Source of the DNA: Rubinisphaera italica
GTDB lineage: Bacteria; Planctomycetota; Planctomycetia; Planctomycetales; Planctomycetaceae
Direction of reading: 5' to 3'
Length of the DNA stretch: 64,000 bases
Assembly: GCF_007859715.1 (NCBI RefSeq)
Contig: NZ_SJPG01000001.1
Location: 3,870,728-3,934,727, forward strand
Part shown: positions 37,118 to 48,719 of the stretch, in pieces
Layout: each line of letters begins with the position of its first letter
Numbering within the stretch: the stretch's first letter is position 1
Program-made: the position numbers and the translations under genes
Notes under the pieces: generated by a model
Database searches by the model: none
Seen by the model: only the letters and a program-made list of their open reading frames with translations
What the model was told of the DNA's origin: nothing

Positions 37118-39001
37118 ATGTCGAAAATATCCAGTGACTCGACCGCGTTGACAATGTCTGTCGGCGTTCATGTCGTCATTCTTGTCCTCATGGCCCTGAT
37201 CAAATTCACATTGCTCGATGACGGCAGCGAGGTTGCTGTCGAAACCGTCTTTACTGACGAGCGGGAACAACAGGAGTTCACTCAGGAACTCGATATCAAC
37301 ACAGAGGTTTCCGAGAACCTTTCGGTGATCTCAGGCGCTACAATTTCAACGGCTTCTGGTGGATCCTCTGCACCGGCAGTCAGTCAAACAAAAATAGAAC
37401 AATCTGAATCTCTCAACGAACCTGAAATTCAGGTCAATGTTGCCTCAGTCACCATGCCTGGTGCAAATATGCTCGGTACGGACTTAGGCGAGTCGGAAAT
37501 CAAAGGAGAAGCCGGAGCCGTCGTTGAAGGTTATGGAGCAGCCATGAGCCGGTTAACTCAGGAGCTCATTCGACTGATGCGAAATGATAAAGTGCATGTC
37601 GTCTGGCTGTTCGATGAATCCGGCAGTATGAAAGATGATCAGAAAGAAATTCGCGATCAGTTTGCTAAAGTTTACGAGGAGCTGAAAATTGCTCAGGAAC
37701 AGGATGAAAAACTCAAAAGTAAGGCTTCTGATGAAACATTACTGACGACAATTCTGAGCTATGGTGCAGGAATACATACTCATACAGCTAATCCAACAGG
37801 CAACATTCCTGAAATTCAAAAAGCGATTGACAATATCCCTGTAGATCAAACCGGCGAAGAGAATCTCTTCCAGTCAATCATGGCAGTCTGCGACAAATAT
37901 GGCCAGCTGGCATTTCGAGCTCAGCGGAAACTTGTTCTGGTCGTTCTTTCCGATGAAGGGGGAGACGATGGTGGAGCAGTTGAAGAAGCGATTTCCCGCG
38001 TGAAGCGTTTCAAAGCCCCTGTTTATATTATGGGACGAGAGGCGATTTTCGGTTATCCTTTTGCACGGATGAGGTGGACCGATCCTAAATTCGGTCTCAA
38101 TTTCTGGATTGATGTTAAACGAGGCCCCGAAACCGCGTTCGTGGAAGCACTGCAGTACGATGGTCTTCACCGACGCTGGGATTCATTCTCCAGTGGATTC
38201 GGCTGCTATGAGCAGGTTCGTCTGGCTCGGGAATCGGGTGGTGTTTACTTCATGCTTCCGGGCGATGAAGAAAATCTCGTTGGACGTGCTGCTCATCTGG
38301 AACGTAAATTTGAATTTCTGGCGATGAAGGAGTATCAACCACTCCTGCTTGCGCGTCGAGACTATGAGCAGGAGCGATCCAAGAGCAAGTTCCGCGCAGA
38401 AATCTGGAACATCATCAATGTGCTCAACCCATATCAGGATGACAAGCTCAACATCAAGGAAATCTGGTATCCATTTACTCCTGATGAATTCCGACCAGAG
38501 GCTTTGGAGCATGCCAGCCGTGCATTACGAGCATTCGGTATTATGAACGAAGCCATCCGTCGGCTTGAAGAGATTCAACCCCTGCGAGCTCGGGAAGATT
38601 CGCAGCGGTGGCGTGCCGCTTACGATTTGGCTTATGCCCAGTGCCTTGCGTTTCGTGTCCGCCTATTCCAGTTCATGTTGGCCGTCGACACTCAATTGAA
38701 AGACTTCCCCAAGCCGAAAAGTCCACAATCCAACAAATGGAATGTGGTGCGTACCAAGAAGATGAAGGAACCTGACGCGGATCAGATCAAGCGAACAAAA
38801 GTCGATATGGACGAGTTGAACAAACAGCTTGAAAAAGCGAAGGAGCAATTTGCCTTCGTCAACAAGCAACATCCTGGAACTCCCTGGGCACAACGTGCAA
38901 ACTGGGAATTGAACAATGGCTTCGGCTTCGAATTCCGCGATGTCTTCCGTGACCCTCGCTACGACTCAATGCGAGATCAGATCAAAGTACCGAATCTGTA
39001 A
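37118..39001 (+). CDS. Membrane-anchored vWA protein B
   Basis: 627 residues, same plan as protein A: membrane segment at ~13-33 (MSVGVHVVILVLMALIKFTLL), acidic linker (~35-150), vWA domain with MIDAS DESGSM (166-171), then RKLVLVVLSDEGGDDGG and PVYIMGREAIFG, and a tail with QHPGTPWAQRANWELNNGFGFEF. The tail and the pre-vWA helix (GAAMSRLTQELI, versus GAMDRLTLEI in A) are the clearest shared blocks. The two follow each other with 226 bases between and end at a terminator. They are products of a tandem duplication, probably acting together at the cell envelope. Confidence 0.9.
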   Translation: MSKISSDSTALTMSVGVHVVILVLMALIKFTLLDDGSEVAVETVFTDEREQQEFTQELDINTEVSENLSVISGATISTASGGSSAPAVSQTKIEQSESLNEPEIQVNVASVTMPGANMLGTDLGESEIKGEAGAVVEGYGAAMSRLTQELIRLMRNDKVHVVWLFDESGSMKDDQKEIRDQFAKVYEELKIAQEQDEKLKSKASDETLLTTILSYGAGIHTHTANPTGNIPEIQKAIDNIPVDQTGEENLFQSIMAVCDKYGQLAFRAQRKLVLVVLSDEGGDDGGAVEEAISRVKRFKAPVYIMGREAIFGYPFARMRWTDPKFGLNFWIDVKRGPETAFVEALQYDGLHRRWDSFSSGFGCYEQVRLARESGGVYFMLPGDEENLVGRAAHLERKFEFLAMKEYQPLLLARRDYEQERSKSKFRAEIWNIINVLNPYQDDKLNIKEIWYPFTPDEFRPEALEHASRALRAFGIMNEAIRRLEEIQPLRAREDSQRWRAAYDLAYAQCLAFRVRLFQFMLAVDTQLKDFPKPKSPQSNKWNVVRTKKMKEPDADQIKRTKVDMDELNKQLEKAKEQFAFVNKQHPGTPWAQRANWELNNGFGFEFRDVFRDPRYDSMRDQIKVPNL

Positions 39002-39025
39002 AAATAGACTTCATATTCACTCAAT

Positions 39026-39057
39026 AAAAAACGCCGCATACACTGCGGCGTTTTTTT
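39026..39057 (+). terminator. Rho-independent terminator after the vWA pair
   Basis: Stem CGCCGCA/TGCGGCG with loop TACAC, preceded by six A and followed by seven T residues, starting 25 bases after the vWA B stop codon. A textbook intrinsic terminator. Confidence 0.92.
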
Positions 39058-39076
39058 GTTGATAATTGAAACATCA

Positions 39077-39136
39077 TTTTTTGAACGCAGATAAACGCGG
39101 ATATTCAACATCTGCGTTCATCTGCGGTTCAAAAAA
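39077..39136. repeat. GAACGCAGAT inverted repeat
   Basis: Arms TTTTTTGAACGCAGATAAAC and its near inverse (TCATCTGCGGTTCAAAAAA) with a second inner pair (GCGGAT / ATCTGCG). It lies between the terminator and the DUF1501 stop codon. A dispersed, non-coding palindrome. Confidence 0.7.
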
Positions 39137-39157
39137 TATAATAATGGTGTAATTACA

Positions 39158-40609
39158 TCAGGCGAGAATCTCTTTAACTACATGTCCATGCACATCGGTC
39201 AGGCGATAGTCGCGTCCCTGGAAGCGGTAGGTGAGTCGCTCGTGATCGAATCCTAAAAGGTGCAGAATCGTCGCCTGGAAATCGTGGATGTGAACTTTGT
39301 TTTCGACCACACCGAAACCGAGTTCGTCGGTCTGTCCATGGTTGTATCCGGCTTTGACTCCACCCCCTGCCATCCACATTGTGTAGCAATCGGGGTAATG
39401 ATCGCGTCCGAGTATTTTACTCTTCGCAGTCCGGCCTTCCCGGAAGGGAGTTCGTCCAAATTCTCCGCCCCAGACGATGAGCGTATCTTCAAGAAGTCCT
39501 CGCTGTTTCAAGTCTTTGATTAAGGCGGCGACAGGTTTATCCATTGTTGTGCATTTGTCTCGAAGGCCTTCACCGATCCCCGAACCAGCGCTAGTGCCGT
39601 GGTAATCCCAGCCCCAGTCAAATAGTTGCACAAACCGGACCCCAGATTCGACCAGCCTGCGCGCGAGCAGACAGTTGTTCGCCAGTGAAGATTTTCCTGG
39701 TTCTGCTCCATAATTTTCCAAAGTCTGCTTTGTTTCTTTCGTGATGTCCATCACTTCCGGCACGGAAACCTGCATCCGAAATGCCAGTTCGTATTGAGCG
39801 ATTCTCGTGAGCGTTTCTGGATGTCCGACACGCTCGGCTTGCATTTCGTTCAGATCTTTCAACGCATCCAGACTCATCCGCCGTATATCACGACTCATAC
39901 CATCAGGATTTGAAACATACAGGACGGGATCTCCCTGGGTTCTGCATTGCACACCCTGATAAACCGAAGGCAGGAAACCACTTCCAAAAGATTTGTTGCC
40001 GCCGTTTGGTTGAACGCCACTGGAAATCAGTACGACAAAGCCGGGGAGGTTGTCACTTTCGGAACCTAAGCCATAAGTGGTCCAGGAACCGAGGGAGGGA
40101 CGCCCGGACTGTGGAGAGCCCGTATACAGCAGAAGTTCAGCAGGTGCGTGATTGAACTGATCGGTCGTCATCGAATGTACGAGGCACATTTCGTCGGCGA
40201 CCTCCTGCAAATGCGGTATCGCTTCCGACATCCAGGTGCCTGCTTCGCCAACCTGTTGAAATTTCTGAGGAGTTCCCAGCAATTTCGGCACCCCCGATGT
40301 GAAGGCAAACTTTTTGCCTTCCAGGAAAGACTGCGGACAATCTTCGCCGTCTCGTGTGATCAGTTCCGGTTTGTAATCGAACAGATCGAGGTTCGGCGGA
40401 GAGCCAGTCATATGCAGATAGATAACCCGCTTGGCTTTCGGCTCAAAATGCGGTTTTTTGGGAGCCAATGGATTATCCCCGCCTGTCGGAGCCCCCAGGG
40501 TACTGCCCGGCATCATAGATGCCAGAGCCATACTACCTAGCCCGACGCCGGATCGATTCAGAAAATGACGTCGCGTCACATTCAGTAAGTGATCATGTTG
40601 TGTCGACAT
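39158..40609 (-). CDS. DUF1501 protein
   Basis: 483 residues. A Tat-like signal (VTRRHFLNRSGVGLGSMALA) predicts export of the folded protein. The family signature is clear: AKRVIYLHMTGSPPNLDLFDYKP near the N-terminus, MTTDQFNHAPAELLLYTGSP, and VWGGEFGRTPFREGRTA with GRDHYPDCYTMWMAGGGVK toward the end. DUF1501 proteins have an alkaline-phosphatase/sulfatase-like fold and occur mainly in Planctomycetota, nearly always next to a PSD1-domain protein, as here (25 bases downstream of it). The pair probably acts together on an extracellular substrate; the reaction is unknown. Confidence 0.94.
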   Translation of the reverse strand: MSTQHDHLLNVTRRHFLNRSGVGLGSMALASMMPGSTLGAPTGGDNPLAPKKPHFEPKAKRVIYLHMTGSPPNLDLFDYKPELITRDGEDCPQSFLEGKKFAFTSGVPKLLGTPQKFQQVGEAGTWMSEAIPHLQEVADEMCLVHSMTTDQFNHAPAELLLYTGSPQSGRPSLGSWTTYGLGSESDNLPGFVVLISSGVQPNGGNKSFGSGFLPSVYQGVQCRTQGDPVLYVSNPDGMSRDIRRMSLDALKDLNEMQAERVGHPETLTRIAQYELAFRMQVSVPEVMDITKETKQTLENYGAEPGKSSLANNCLLARRLVESGVRFVQLFDWGWDYHGTSAGSGIGEGLRDKCTTMDKPVAALIKDLKQRGLLEDTLIVWGGEFGRTPFREGRTAKSKILGRDHYPDCYTMWMAGGGVKAGYNHGQTDELGFGVVENKVHIHDFQATILHLLGFDHERLTYRFQGRDYRLTDVHGHVVKEILA

Positions 40610-40634
40610 TTCGTATTTCTTTCCGCGATTTGTA

Positions 40635-43600
40635 TTACGGTTTCATCAGGATTTCGTCGAGATTCAACAGCACATTTCCAACCAGTGTCCAGGCGGCGAA
40701 TTCCGCAGGACTCGCTCCTTCAGGTAACGGACCTAAGGGATCCGTTGCCAGTTTCAGGGCTTCCTCTGGTGTTTTTGCATATTCCTCTTGAGCGGTTTGG
40801 TACAGAGATACCAGCCGATTCGTTTCCAGATGAGTCGGCTTTCTCGATGTGCACAATTCAAACCCAAAAGCGATTTTTTCGGAAATCCCCTCATCAGATT
40901 GTTCTTGCATGCGACGTCCCAAAGCCTGGGCTGCTTCGACGTAAACGGGGTCATTCAATGTGACAAACGCCTGCAGCGGAGTATTCGTCCTGTCACGTCG
41001 AACGATGCATGTTTCCCGATTGGGGGCATCGAAGGCCGCCATCGAAGGATAGGGATTTGATCTTCGCCACGTTGTATATAATGCTCGGCGATATCGATCT
41101 TCTCCTGAACTTGTTTTCCAATCGATCCCTCCACCAAACGCAGCTTTCAAGCCGATGTCGGGCTGAGGAGGATTAACAGGTGGACCAAACATTTTCTCGC
41201 TGAGCAGGCCACTCACAAACAGAGCCTGGTCCCGCACCATTTCCGCAGAGAGGCGAAATCGCGGGCCGCGTGAGACGAGACGATTATCGGGATCGATCTC
41301 GAGTAACTCGGGCGTCGAACGCGACGACTGTCGATAGGCAGCCGACATGACGAGCGTTTTGATGAAGGCTTTAGAGTCCCAATTGAGTCGATGCAATTCC
41401 GTCGCCATCCAGTCAAGTAATTCAGGATGCGAAGGGAGTTCACCCTGAGAGCCGAACTCTTCACTGGTACTGACCAGTCCGATGCCGAACAGCTTTTCCC
41501 AATAGCGATTGGCAATCACACGAGCAGTGAGCGGATTCTCTGGGTGTACCAGCCATTCTGCCAACTCGAGCCGACTCGGTTGTTCTGACTCCATCGGAAC
41601 CTGAATCAGATCAGGCAAGCCCTCCTGAACTTCGTCTCCTAATGAAGTGTAGTTACCGCGAATTTGAATATGAGACTTCCTGTGCTTCTCTTCAGGGAGT
41701 TGTTGCATGACAGGGACTGTGGTCGTCGGCTTCATATTTTTCAATTGGTTTTCTAATTTGGAAAGTTGCTTTCTTTCCGCTTTTAAGCCGGGGGCAACAT
41801 TTGCCAGAAAGTATTCTGTCAATTGTTTCTCTTCAGCTGTCGTTCGTTCATCCCCTGTTTTCTGGACGAGAGCTAATATTTCCGTGGGTAATCCTGCTAA
41901 CTCGGAAGTTCGTGGATCGGAGATCAACTGCAGACGAAAATGTCCGAGCGTGTGCTGAGCATACTTGGATTTCTGATCGATCGTCACCGTCAGAAATTCA
42001 TTTTCTTTCAACTCAAAGGGAGCCGACGAAATCAACGTAAGTTGATGAGCCTGCGAGGCCTGACCGGCAACGGCCCAGCCCGTTTCATGATTTACCGGCG
42101 AGTCGATCACCCCTGCTGGATCAAAACCAGATTGACTGTAGTCAGCAAGAGCAGAAGAGAAGACAACCGTTCTGTCTCCAGAAATATCATATGACTTGCT
42201 GGGATTTGGCGAATCGCTTTCCATCTGCTGCCAGACGACATTTCGGTCGGCATCGAGAACGGAAATGCGAAAGTCTTTCAGTCGTGTGTGCAGGTTATTA
42301 TCCGTTCGATTCCAGATAACAATTTGATCAATCGGCTGAGCCGATGTGAGATCGACTTCCCACCAGGGATCTTTTGAAACGGTTGTGTGCGTTGTCGAAT
42401 TGACTGCATAGTCGCCATTCGTGTTTCCATCGATTGCTCGTTCTGGCAGTCCGTTGTAATCGGTACTGCTTTGAGTCGCTTTTCCGTTCTTCGCAATGTT
42501 CTGAGCCCCGGAAAGAACCTGTACTTCGGCCAGCGATAACAGTTTTTCGTTTCCAGGCATTTCGACACGCACATAACGACCATTAGCGGATTGACTTCCT
42601 GCCGAATTGATTGTTGCTTTCAAGTCAGTCACCACAAAATTGCCATTAGCATGACCTGCCCCCTGGCCGGGGAGCGTTTCCAGTGGAAGCGTCTGCAGTT
42701 GCAGGGCATAGTATTTTTCTACGGTCGCTTTAGCTGGCTGTAGTTTCAGAGTATAGCGGTCGGTTTCATGAGCTTCCGGTACGAGTACAGCATGATCTGG
42801 AGTCAGTTCTCCAGATGTCTTACTTTCTGCTGTGAATTCAGTTACAGCCAGTGGAGTCAACTCCAGTGGCTTTGAGAGTCGTGATTCCCACTGGGCTAAC
42901 TCATCACGAAGAGCAGGAGTTGGAGTCTGCAGAGTTTTTTTGAGTTCTTCAATCTGCTGCTTCCACTCGATCTGCTGCTGCTTCTGTTCGGGTGTGTAAT
43001 ACTGCAGCAACGGAGATTCATCCCGCTTATCTGCGTCTTCCGTATTATTGAAGATGGCAAACAATTGAAAATATTCTCTCTGGCTGATGGGGTCGTACTT
43101 ATGTGTATGACATTGAGCACAAGCCATAGTCGTGCCCATCCAGACGGCGAATGTCGTATTCACGCGATCGATGATTGCTGCGTTGCGGAACTCCTCGTCA
43201 ATGGTCCCGCCTTCGTTGTTCGTGAGCGTATTTCGATGAAAAGCCGTCGCAATGAGTTGTTCGTCTGTGGGATCTGGAAACAAGTCTCCCGCCAGTTGCT
43301 CTTTCGTGAACAGATCGAAAGGCTTGTTTTCATTTAGCGACTTGATGACATAATCCCGGAACGCCCAGATGGTTCGGGAAGGATCGTCGGCATAGCCAGC
43401 CGAGTCGGCATAGCGGGCCAGGTCGAGCCACATGCGGGCCCAGTGTTCGCCGAAAGTAGGCCGGCTCAAGAGTTCATCGACCACTTGCTCATAAGCATCT
43501 GAATTCTCATTTAGAAGGAATGCATGAACCTCTTCTGGTGTCGGTGGTAGGCCGGTGAGGTCGAGGGTCAATCGTCGAATGAGGGCTGTTTTTTCGGCGA

Positions 43601-44117
43601 CCGCTTGTGGTTTGAGACCTTCCTGTTCGAGTCGCTGGAGAATGAAATAATCGATTTCATTTCGTGGCCAGTCTGTTTGTTCAACTTTAGGGAGTTCAGG
43701 CCGTTGTGGTTGTTGATATGCCCAGTGACCGGCATATTCCCCTCCCTGTTTAATCCAGCGGCGAATCAAATCGATTGATTTCTGATCGAGTACTACGCCC
43801 GATTCCGGCGGTGGCATGCGCTCGGATTCATCGGAGCTGGTAATCCGGCGATACAGTTCGCTTTCTTCGAGACTTCCTTCAACAATGGCTGGCAAGCCGG
43901 AATCGGTTTCGCCGAGAGCGCCGGCTTTGGTGTCGAGACGTAATCCGCCGTAACGTTCGGCCTCGTCTGGTCCGTGGCAATGGAAACACTTGTTGGACAG
44001 GATAGGCCGAATTTGCGTTGTGAAATCAATCGGCTTGGAATCCTCGGCCAATCCCATACCGGGAGCAGCAAAAATGAGGAACAGGCAGGTCAGGAAAATA
44101 TGGACTTGAGATTTCAT
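40635..44117 (-). CDS. PSD1/planctomycete cytochrome c protein with embedded F5/8C domain
   Basis: 1160 residues from the ATG at 44117, which begins a signal peptide (MKSQVHIFLTCLFLIFAAPG); the in-frame start 75 bases upstream is unlikely. Domains in order: a cytochrome c-like segment with CFHCH (~43), DUF1549 (PSD1, ~130-390, with a CAQCH motif in MGTTMACAQCHTHKYDPIS), a discoidin/F5-8C carbohydrate-binding-type domain (~510-650, EVQVLSGAQNIAKNGKATQS), and DUF1553 (~810-1080, SAAYRQSS). The two CxxCH motifs may bind haem. It is exported and operonic with DUF1501 downstream. Proposed role: binding and processing of polysaccharide outside the cell; not demonstrated. Confidence 0.93.
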   Translation of the reverse strand: MKSQVHIFLTCLFLIFAAPGMGLAEDSKPIDFTTQIRPILSNKCFHCHGPDEAERYGGLRLDTKAGALGETDSGLPAIVEGSLEESELYRRITSSDESERMPPPESGVVLDQKSIDLIRRWIKQGGEYAGHWAYQQPQRPELPKVEQTDWPRNEIDYFILQRLEQEGLKPQAVAEKTALIRRLTLDLTGLPPTPEEVHAFLLNENSDAYEQVVDELLSRPTFGEHWARMWLDLARYADSAGYADDPSRTIWAFRDYVIKSLNENKPFDLFTKEQLAGDLFPDPTDEQLIATAFHRNTLTNNEGGTIDEEFRNAAIIDRVNTTFAVWMGTTMACAQCHTHKYDPISQREYFQLFAIFNNTEDADKRDESPLLQYYTPEQKQQQIEWKQQIEELKKTLQTPTPALRDELAQWESRLSKPLELTPLAVTEFTAESKTSGELTPDHAVLVPEAHETDRYTLKLQPAKATVEKYYALQLQTLPLETLPGQGAGHANGNFVVTDLKATINSAGSQSANGRYVRVEMPGNEKLLSLAEVQVLSGAQNIAKNGKATQSSTDYNGLPERAIDGNTNGDYAVNSTTHTTVSKDPWWEVDLTSAQPIDQIVIWNRTDNNLHTRLKDFRISVLDADRNVVWQQMESDSPNPSKSYDISGDRTVVFSSALADYSQSGFDPAGVIDSPVNHETGWAVAGQASQAHQLTLISSAPFELKENEFLTVTIDQKSKYAQHTLGHFRLQLISDPRTSELAGLPTEILALVQKTGDERTTAEEKQLTEYFLANVAPGLKAERKQLSKLENQLKNMKPTTTVPVMQQLPEEKHRKSHIQIRGNYTSLGDEVQEGLPDLIQVPMESEQPSRLELAEWLVHPENPLTARVIANRYWEKLFGIGLVSTSEEFGSQGELPSHPELLDWMATELHRLNWDSKAFIKTLVMSAAYRQSSRSTPELLEIDPDNRLVSRGPRFRLSAEMVRDQALFVSGLLSEKMFGPPVNPPQPDIGLKAAFGGGIDWKTSSGEDRYRRALYTTWRRSNPYPSMAAFDAPNRETCIVRRDRTNTPLQAFVTLNDPVYVEAAQALGRRMQEQSDEGISEKIAFGFELCTSRKPTHLETNRLVSLYQTAQEEYAKTPEEALKLATDPLGPLPEGASPAEFAAWTLVGNVLLNLDEILMKP

Positions 44118-44428
44118 GGAGTGATCACAACTTCCAGAGTTAAGCTCAGAGGGAACGTGAGGCATGAATTCAGGCAGGCAAGATGACATCAAACATCTCG
44201 TATATATTATGACATGCCAGAACCACTATTCCAAGAGTTATCAAGGTTTACAGCCCAAGAGATTGCTAATTATTGAGGAGTTATTCTGAAAGCGTGCGGG
44301 AATCTTCGCCATTTCAATCTTCTAAGAATAGTTTTCTCTCCTGTGTTGGTTGGAACTGTTCTGGGAACCATTTAGAATTCAGCAAAAATGAAATCACAAC
44401 TCTTTCCTACGAATAATCAGGTGTCCTA
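44118..44428. other. Intergenic region between divergent genes
   Basis: About 310 bases between the PSD1 gene start and pgk. No gene or repeat seen; the promoter of pgk must lie here. AGGTGT just before the ATG is the likely ribosome site of pgk. Confidence 0.5.
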
Positions 44429-45622
<1,194 letters not shown>

Positions 45623-45647
45623 ATCACTCTTTGAATCACGGATATAG

Positions 45648-45740
45648 ACCCGGGTGGTGGGGGCGCTCTCGAAGAGAAGCCCCCGAACCGTTGAACTTCC
45701 GGGGGGCTTCCACTAAAGCGGAGCGCCCCCGCCACTTGGT
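45648..45740. repeat. Bipartite palindromic element, copy 4 (inverse orientation)
   Basis: 93 bp: ACCCGGGTGGTGGGGGCGCT, TCTCGAAGAGAAGCCCCCG, spacer, then CCGGGGGGCTTCCACTAAAG and CGGAGCGCCCCCGCCACTTG. It follows pgk by 25 bases. One arm carries a base change that weakens its stem (CCACTAAAGCGG). Confidence 0.9.
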
Positions 45741-46265
45741 AGATGCTTATCCCATCTACCATTGGAAGTCCGGTTTGCATTTGGAACGGGTTTAAAATTC
45801 AATGATAGCCGTGAGAATCATCCCCTCGCGGCTTTTTCATTTCTTATGGCATACCGATTGCACTTTGCATTAGCAACGATCGAGTCGTATCTCGGCCAAA
45901 CTCAAATGCTATTTTTACAGAGCCGACACATCACACAAGAGACCACTTATGTTTTGATTATGTAAAAATTGCAATCCGGGTCAATTTGAAGGTTGACAAA
46001 TGGATTTGTGATGCTGAACATAGTGTATCACACCTTTTAATCCACATCTCAGTATCGTACATGGATGACGTTCTGTCGGTTTCATATTTTCCCTGCAGCT
46101 TTCTGCTGAAGGTATCCAATCCCTAAGAATTCCAGAAATCTGCCAGCATTTGATGAGGCGGTCCGTTCTCTGTGAACCACTTCGAGAACTCAAACGTATA
46201 TCAATAGAACCCTGTTACAGCGTTTTGAATCAGTCATTTCGAATTTTTGATGATCACCGAGTTAA
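45741..46265. other. Intergenic region before coaE
   Basis: About 525 bases. Short frames of 67-70 codons exist on both strands, but none has a ribosome site, conserved pattern or coding-like composition. I see nothing else. Confidence 0.5.
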
Positions 46266-46898
46266 ATGCCTCAGACCGATTCCCGATTTGCAGTGTTAGG
46301 TTTTGCGGGAGGTGTTGGCTCGGGAAAAAGTACACTCAGTCGGATGTTGGCTGAAAAATTATCGATCCCCCGTATCGATGGAGACGAACTTGGGCACCAG
46401 GTTTTGAAACTTAATACGGTTCGAGATCAACTGACAACGATCTTTGGATCAGAAATTTTGAATCAACAGGGAGAAGTCGATCGCCCGACCCTCGGTAAAA
46501 AAGTGTGGGGAGAAGACAATACAGCGATACAAAATAGAAAACAGCTGGAAATCATTGTTCATCCCGAGATTAAGAATCTGATGCAGCAACAAATTGACTC
46601 TGCTCGAGAACAGGGAGTCAGAGGTGTCCTTCTGGATGCAGCTGTCATGCTCGAAACGGGTTGGGGAAATGTTTGCGACAAAATCGTTTTTATTGAGACC
46701 TCTCAGAATCAGCGGCTGCAAAATGTGACGGAATCACGCAACTGGACATTGGAGCAACTGCAGAAACGGGAACAGAGTCAATGGAGTCTGGAAGACAAGA
46801 AAAGTCACTGTGATGTCACAATCGATAATTCTGGACCTTTAAATAATTCATTTCAACAACTTTTAAACTACGTAGAACGCACATTCGGATGGTTATAG
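46266..46898 (+). CDS. coaE: Dephospho-CoA kinase
   Basis: 210 residues. It phosphorylates the 3'-hydroxyl of the ribose in dephospho-CoA, the last step of coenzyme A synthesis. The P-loop is GGVGSGKST (~15-23), the DGDELGHQVLK segment supplies the conserved aspartates of the substrate site, and HPEIKNLM together with LLDAAVMLETGW are the family's middle motifs. The overall length fits. It lies 195 bases upstream of rho on the same strand, and no other CoA gene is near. Confidence 0.94.
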   Translation: MPQTDSRFAVLGFAGGVGSGKSTLSRMLAEKLSIPRIDGDELGHQVLKLNTVRDQLTTIFGSEILNQQGEVDRPTLGKKVWGEDNTAIQNRKQLEIIVHPEIKNLMQQQIDSAREQGVRGVLLDAAVMLETGWGNVCDKIVFIETSQNQRLQNVTESRNWTLEQLQKREQSQWSLEDKKSHCDVTIDNSGPLNNSFQQLLNYVERTFGWL

Positions 46899-47093
46899 TC
46901 ACAATTGGATTTTTTGTCGGCTTGTATCGGGTGATTTCCTCCCGAATCAGGCCATAATTGAACAACTTTCCTGTGATCATAATGGGCTAATCAGATCACT
47001 TCTCGATAATTTTGATACTTCACGACCTCAACACCATACCTTTCTCTCACATCCCTGGCTCTTCCGAGCAGACGTCCTTTCTGGAATTCGATC

Positions 47094-48455
47094 ATGGCTA
47101 CTGAAACCCGACAGGAAACATCTTCCTCACGCACTTCCCGTTCGAAATCGAACAACGATACCGATAAAGCTTTTGAATCGCTCGATGCGAATGAAGTGAA
47201 TATCGCGGAATTGCAGCGTCTGACGATGAAAGATCTGCTGGAACTGGCCCGCAGCGAAAAGCTTTCCGATTACACCGGGTTGAAGAAGCAGGATCTGATT
47301 TTCAAAATCCTCAAAGAGCGGACCAAAATGAATGGTCTGATGTTTGGGGAAGGGACCCTCGAAATTCTGCCGGATGGTTTCGGCTTCCTGCGAAGTCCAG
47401 ACTATCACTATCTGCCCTGCCCCGACGATATTTACGTTTCGCCCAGTCAGATTCGTCGTTTCGGCCTGCGAAATGGAGCGACGGTAGCCGGTCAGATTCG
47501 TCCACCTAAAGAAAATGAACGTTATTTTGCTCTGCTCCGCGTTGAAGCGATCAACGGACAGGATCCGAATCTGCTGTCTGACAAAGTCTTCTTTGATGAT
47601 TTAACACCACTGCATCCGGAAACTCGTCTGCGACTTTCTGCTGATCCAAATGACTTGAGTTCACGGATTGTTGATATCGTTGCTCCAATTGGAATGGGTC
47701 AACGCGGGTTGATTGTTTCTCCACCACGAGCAGGTAAAACGATTCTGTTGCAGAATCTGGCAAAGTCAGTCATTAGAAATCATCCCGATGCCTACGTGAT
47801 TATGCTGTTGATTGACGAGCGTCCGGAAGAAGTGACGGACATGGAACGTCAGGTCAAAGGCCCTCAATGCGAGGTTGTGAGCAGTACATTTGATGAGCCG
47901 CCGAGCCGACATATCCAAGTTTCGGAAATGGTCATTGAAAAAGCCAAACGGATGGTAGAGTACGGTCAGGATGTCATTATCTTCCTCGATTCAATCACTC
48001 GTCTGGCTCGTGCCTGGAATACCGAAGTTCCTCACTCTGGAAAAATTCTGACAGGTGGTGTTGATGCCAACGCGCTGCAGCATCCGAAACGTTTCTTCGG
48101 AGCTGCCCGAAATGTGGAAGAAGGCGGCAGCCTGACCATCATCGCAACCGCTTTGGTCGATACCGGCAGCAAAATGGACGACGTAATTTTCGAAGAGTTC
48201 AAAGGGACTGGTAACACAGAATTGCATCTGGATCGACGGATGGTTGAGAAACGAATCTGGCCTGCGATTGATGTTAACAAATCGGGAACTCGCCGCGAAG
48301 AATTGCTGATGGACGAAGAAGAACTGCGACGCGTCTGGATTCTGCGTCGTGTTCTCAACGATATGAATCCTGTCGAAGCGATGGATTTGCTCGTCAATCG
48401 CATGAGACGAACCAAAACCAACGAAGAATTTCTCAAAAGTATGAACTTGAGCTAG
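47094..48455 (+). CDS. rho: Transcription termination factor Rho
   Basis: 453 residues. Hexameric RNA-dependent ATPase that ends transcription. The N-terminal ~32 residues are Ser/Thr-rich and not part of the core. Rho-N domain lies at ~35-75 ([20 protein letters not shown]), the RNA-binding cold-shock-like domain at ~83-160 ([20 protein letters not shown]), Walker A SPPRAGKT at 209-216, and the Q/R-loop region [20 protein letters not shown] later. A good ribosome site (GGAATTC) precedes the ATG. The gene lies after coaE and may share its transcript. Confidence 0.98.
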   Translation: MATETRQETSSSRTSRSKSNNDTDKAFESLDANEVNIAELQRLTMKDLLELARSEKLSDYTGLKKQDLIFKILKERTKMNGLMFGEGTLEILPDGFGFLRSPDYHYLPCPDDIYVSPSQIRRFGLRNGATVAGQIRPPKENERYFALLRVEAINGQDPNLLSDKVFFDDLTPLHPETRLRLSADPNDLSSRIVDIVAPIGMGQRGLIVSPPRAGKTILLQNLAKSVIRNHPDAYVIMLLIDERPEEVTDMERQVKGPQCEVVSSTFDEPPSRHIQVSEMVIEKAKRMVEYGQDVIIFLDSITRLARAWNTEVPHSGKILTGGVDANALQHPKRFFGAARNVEEGGSLTIIATALVDTGSKMDDVIFEEFKGTGNTELHLDRRMVEKRIWPAIDVNKSGTRREELLMDEEELRRVWILRRVLNDMNPVEAMDLLVNRMRRTKTNEEFLKSMNLS

Positions 48456-48719
48456 TGCCCTTTCAGGCCTTAGATTTGGGCCTCAAATAACTGTAACGCA
48501 CTCCGTTGTCATGCTTGATAAAAAATGTACCCAAATAATGAGTGTGGAAGTCGCACTAGAGCAAAGGGAGACAAGTCAGTCTTGACTCGGATATGTTGCT
48601 CAACCATGCGGGCTCCAAAGATCTTGACAACACCCGTGGCATAACTTTCACGGCTCGCCTGAGACATTTCTTCACACCGCATTTTTCACTTACAAACTTG
48701 AAACATTTAGAACGCTCCC

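Noticed and set aside
40635..44192. Longer start for the PSD1 protein at 44192
   Set aside because: The 25 extra residues would hide the signal peptide that begins at the ATG at 44117.
48456..48719. FMN riboswitch upstream of ribH
   Set aside because: I looked for the conserved RFN element core and found no match. The gap holds no recognisable RNA motif.
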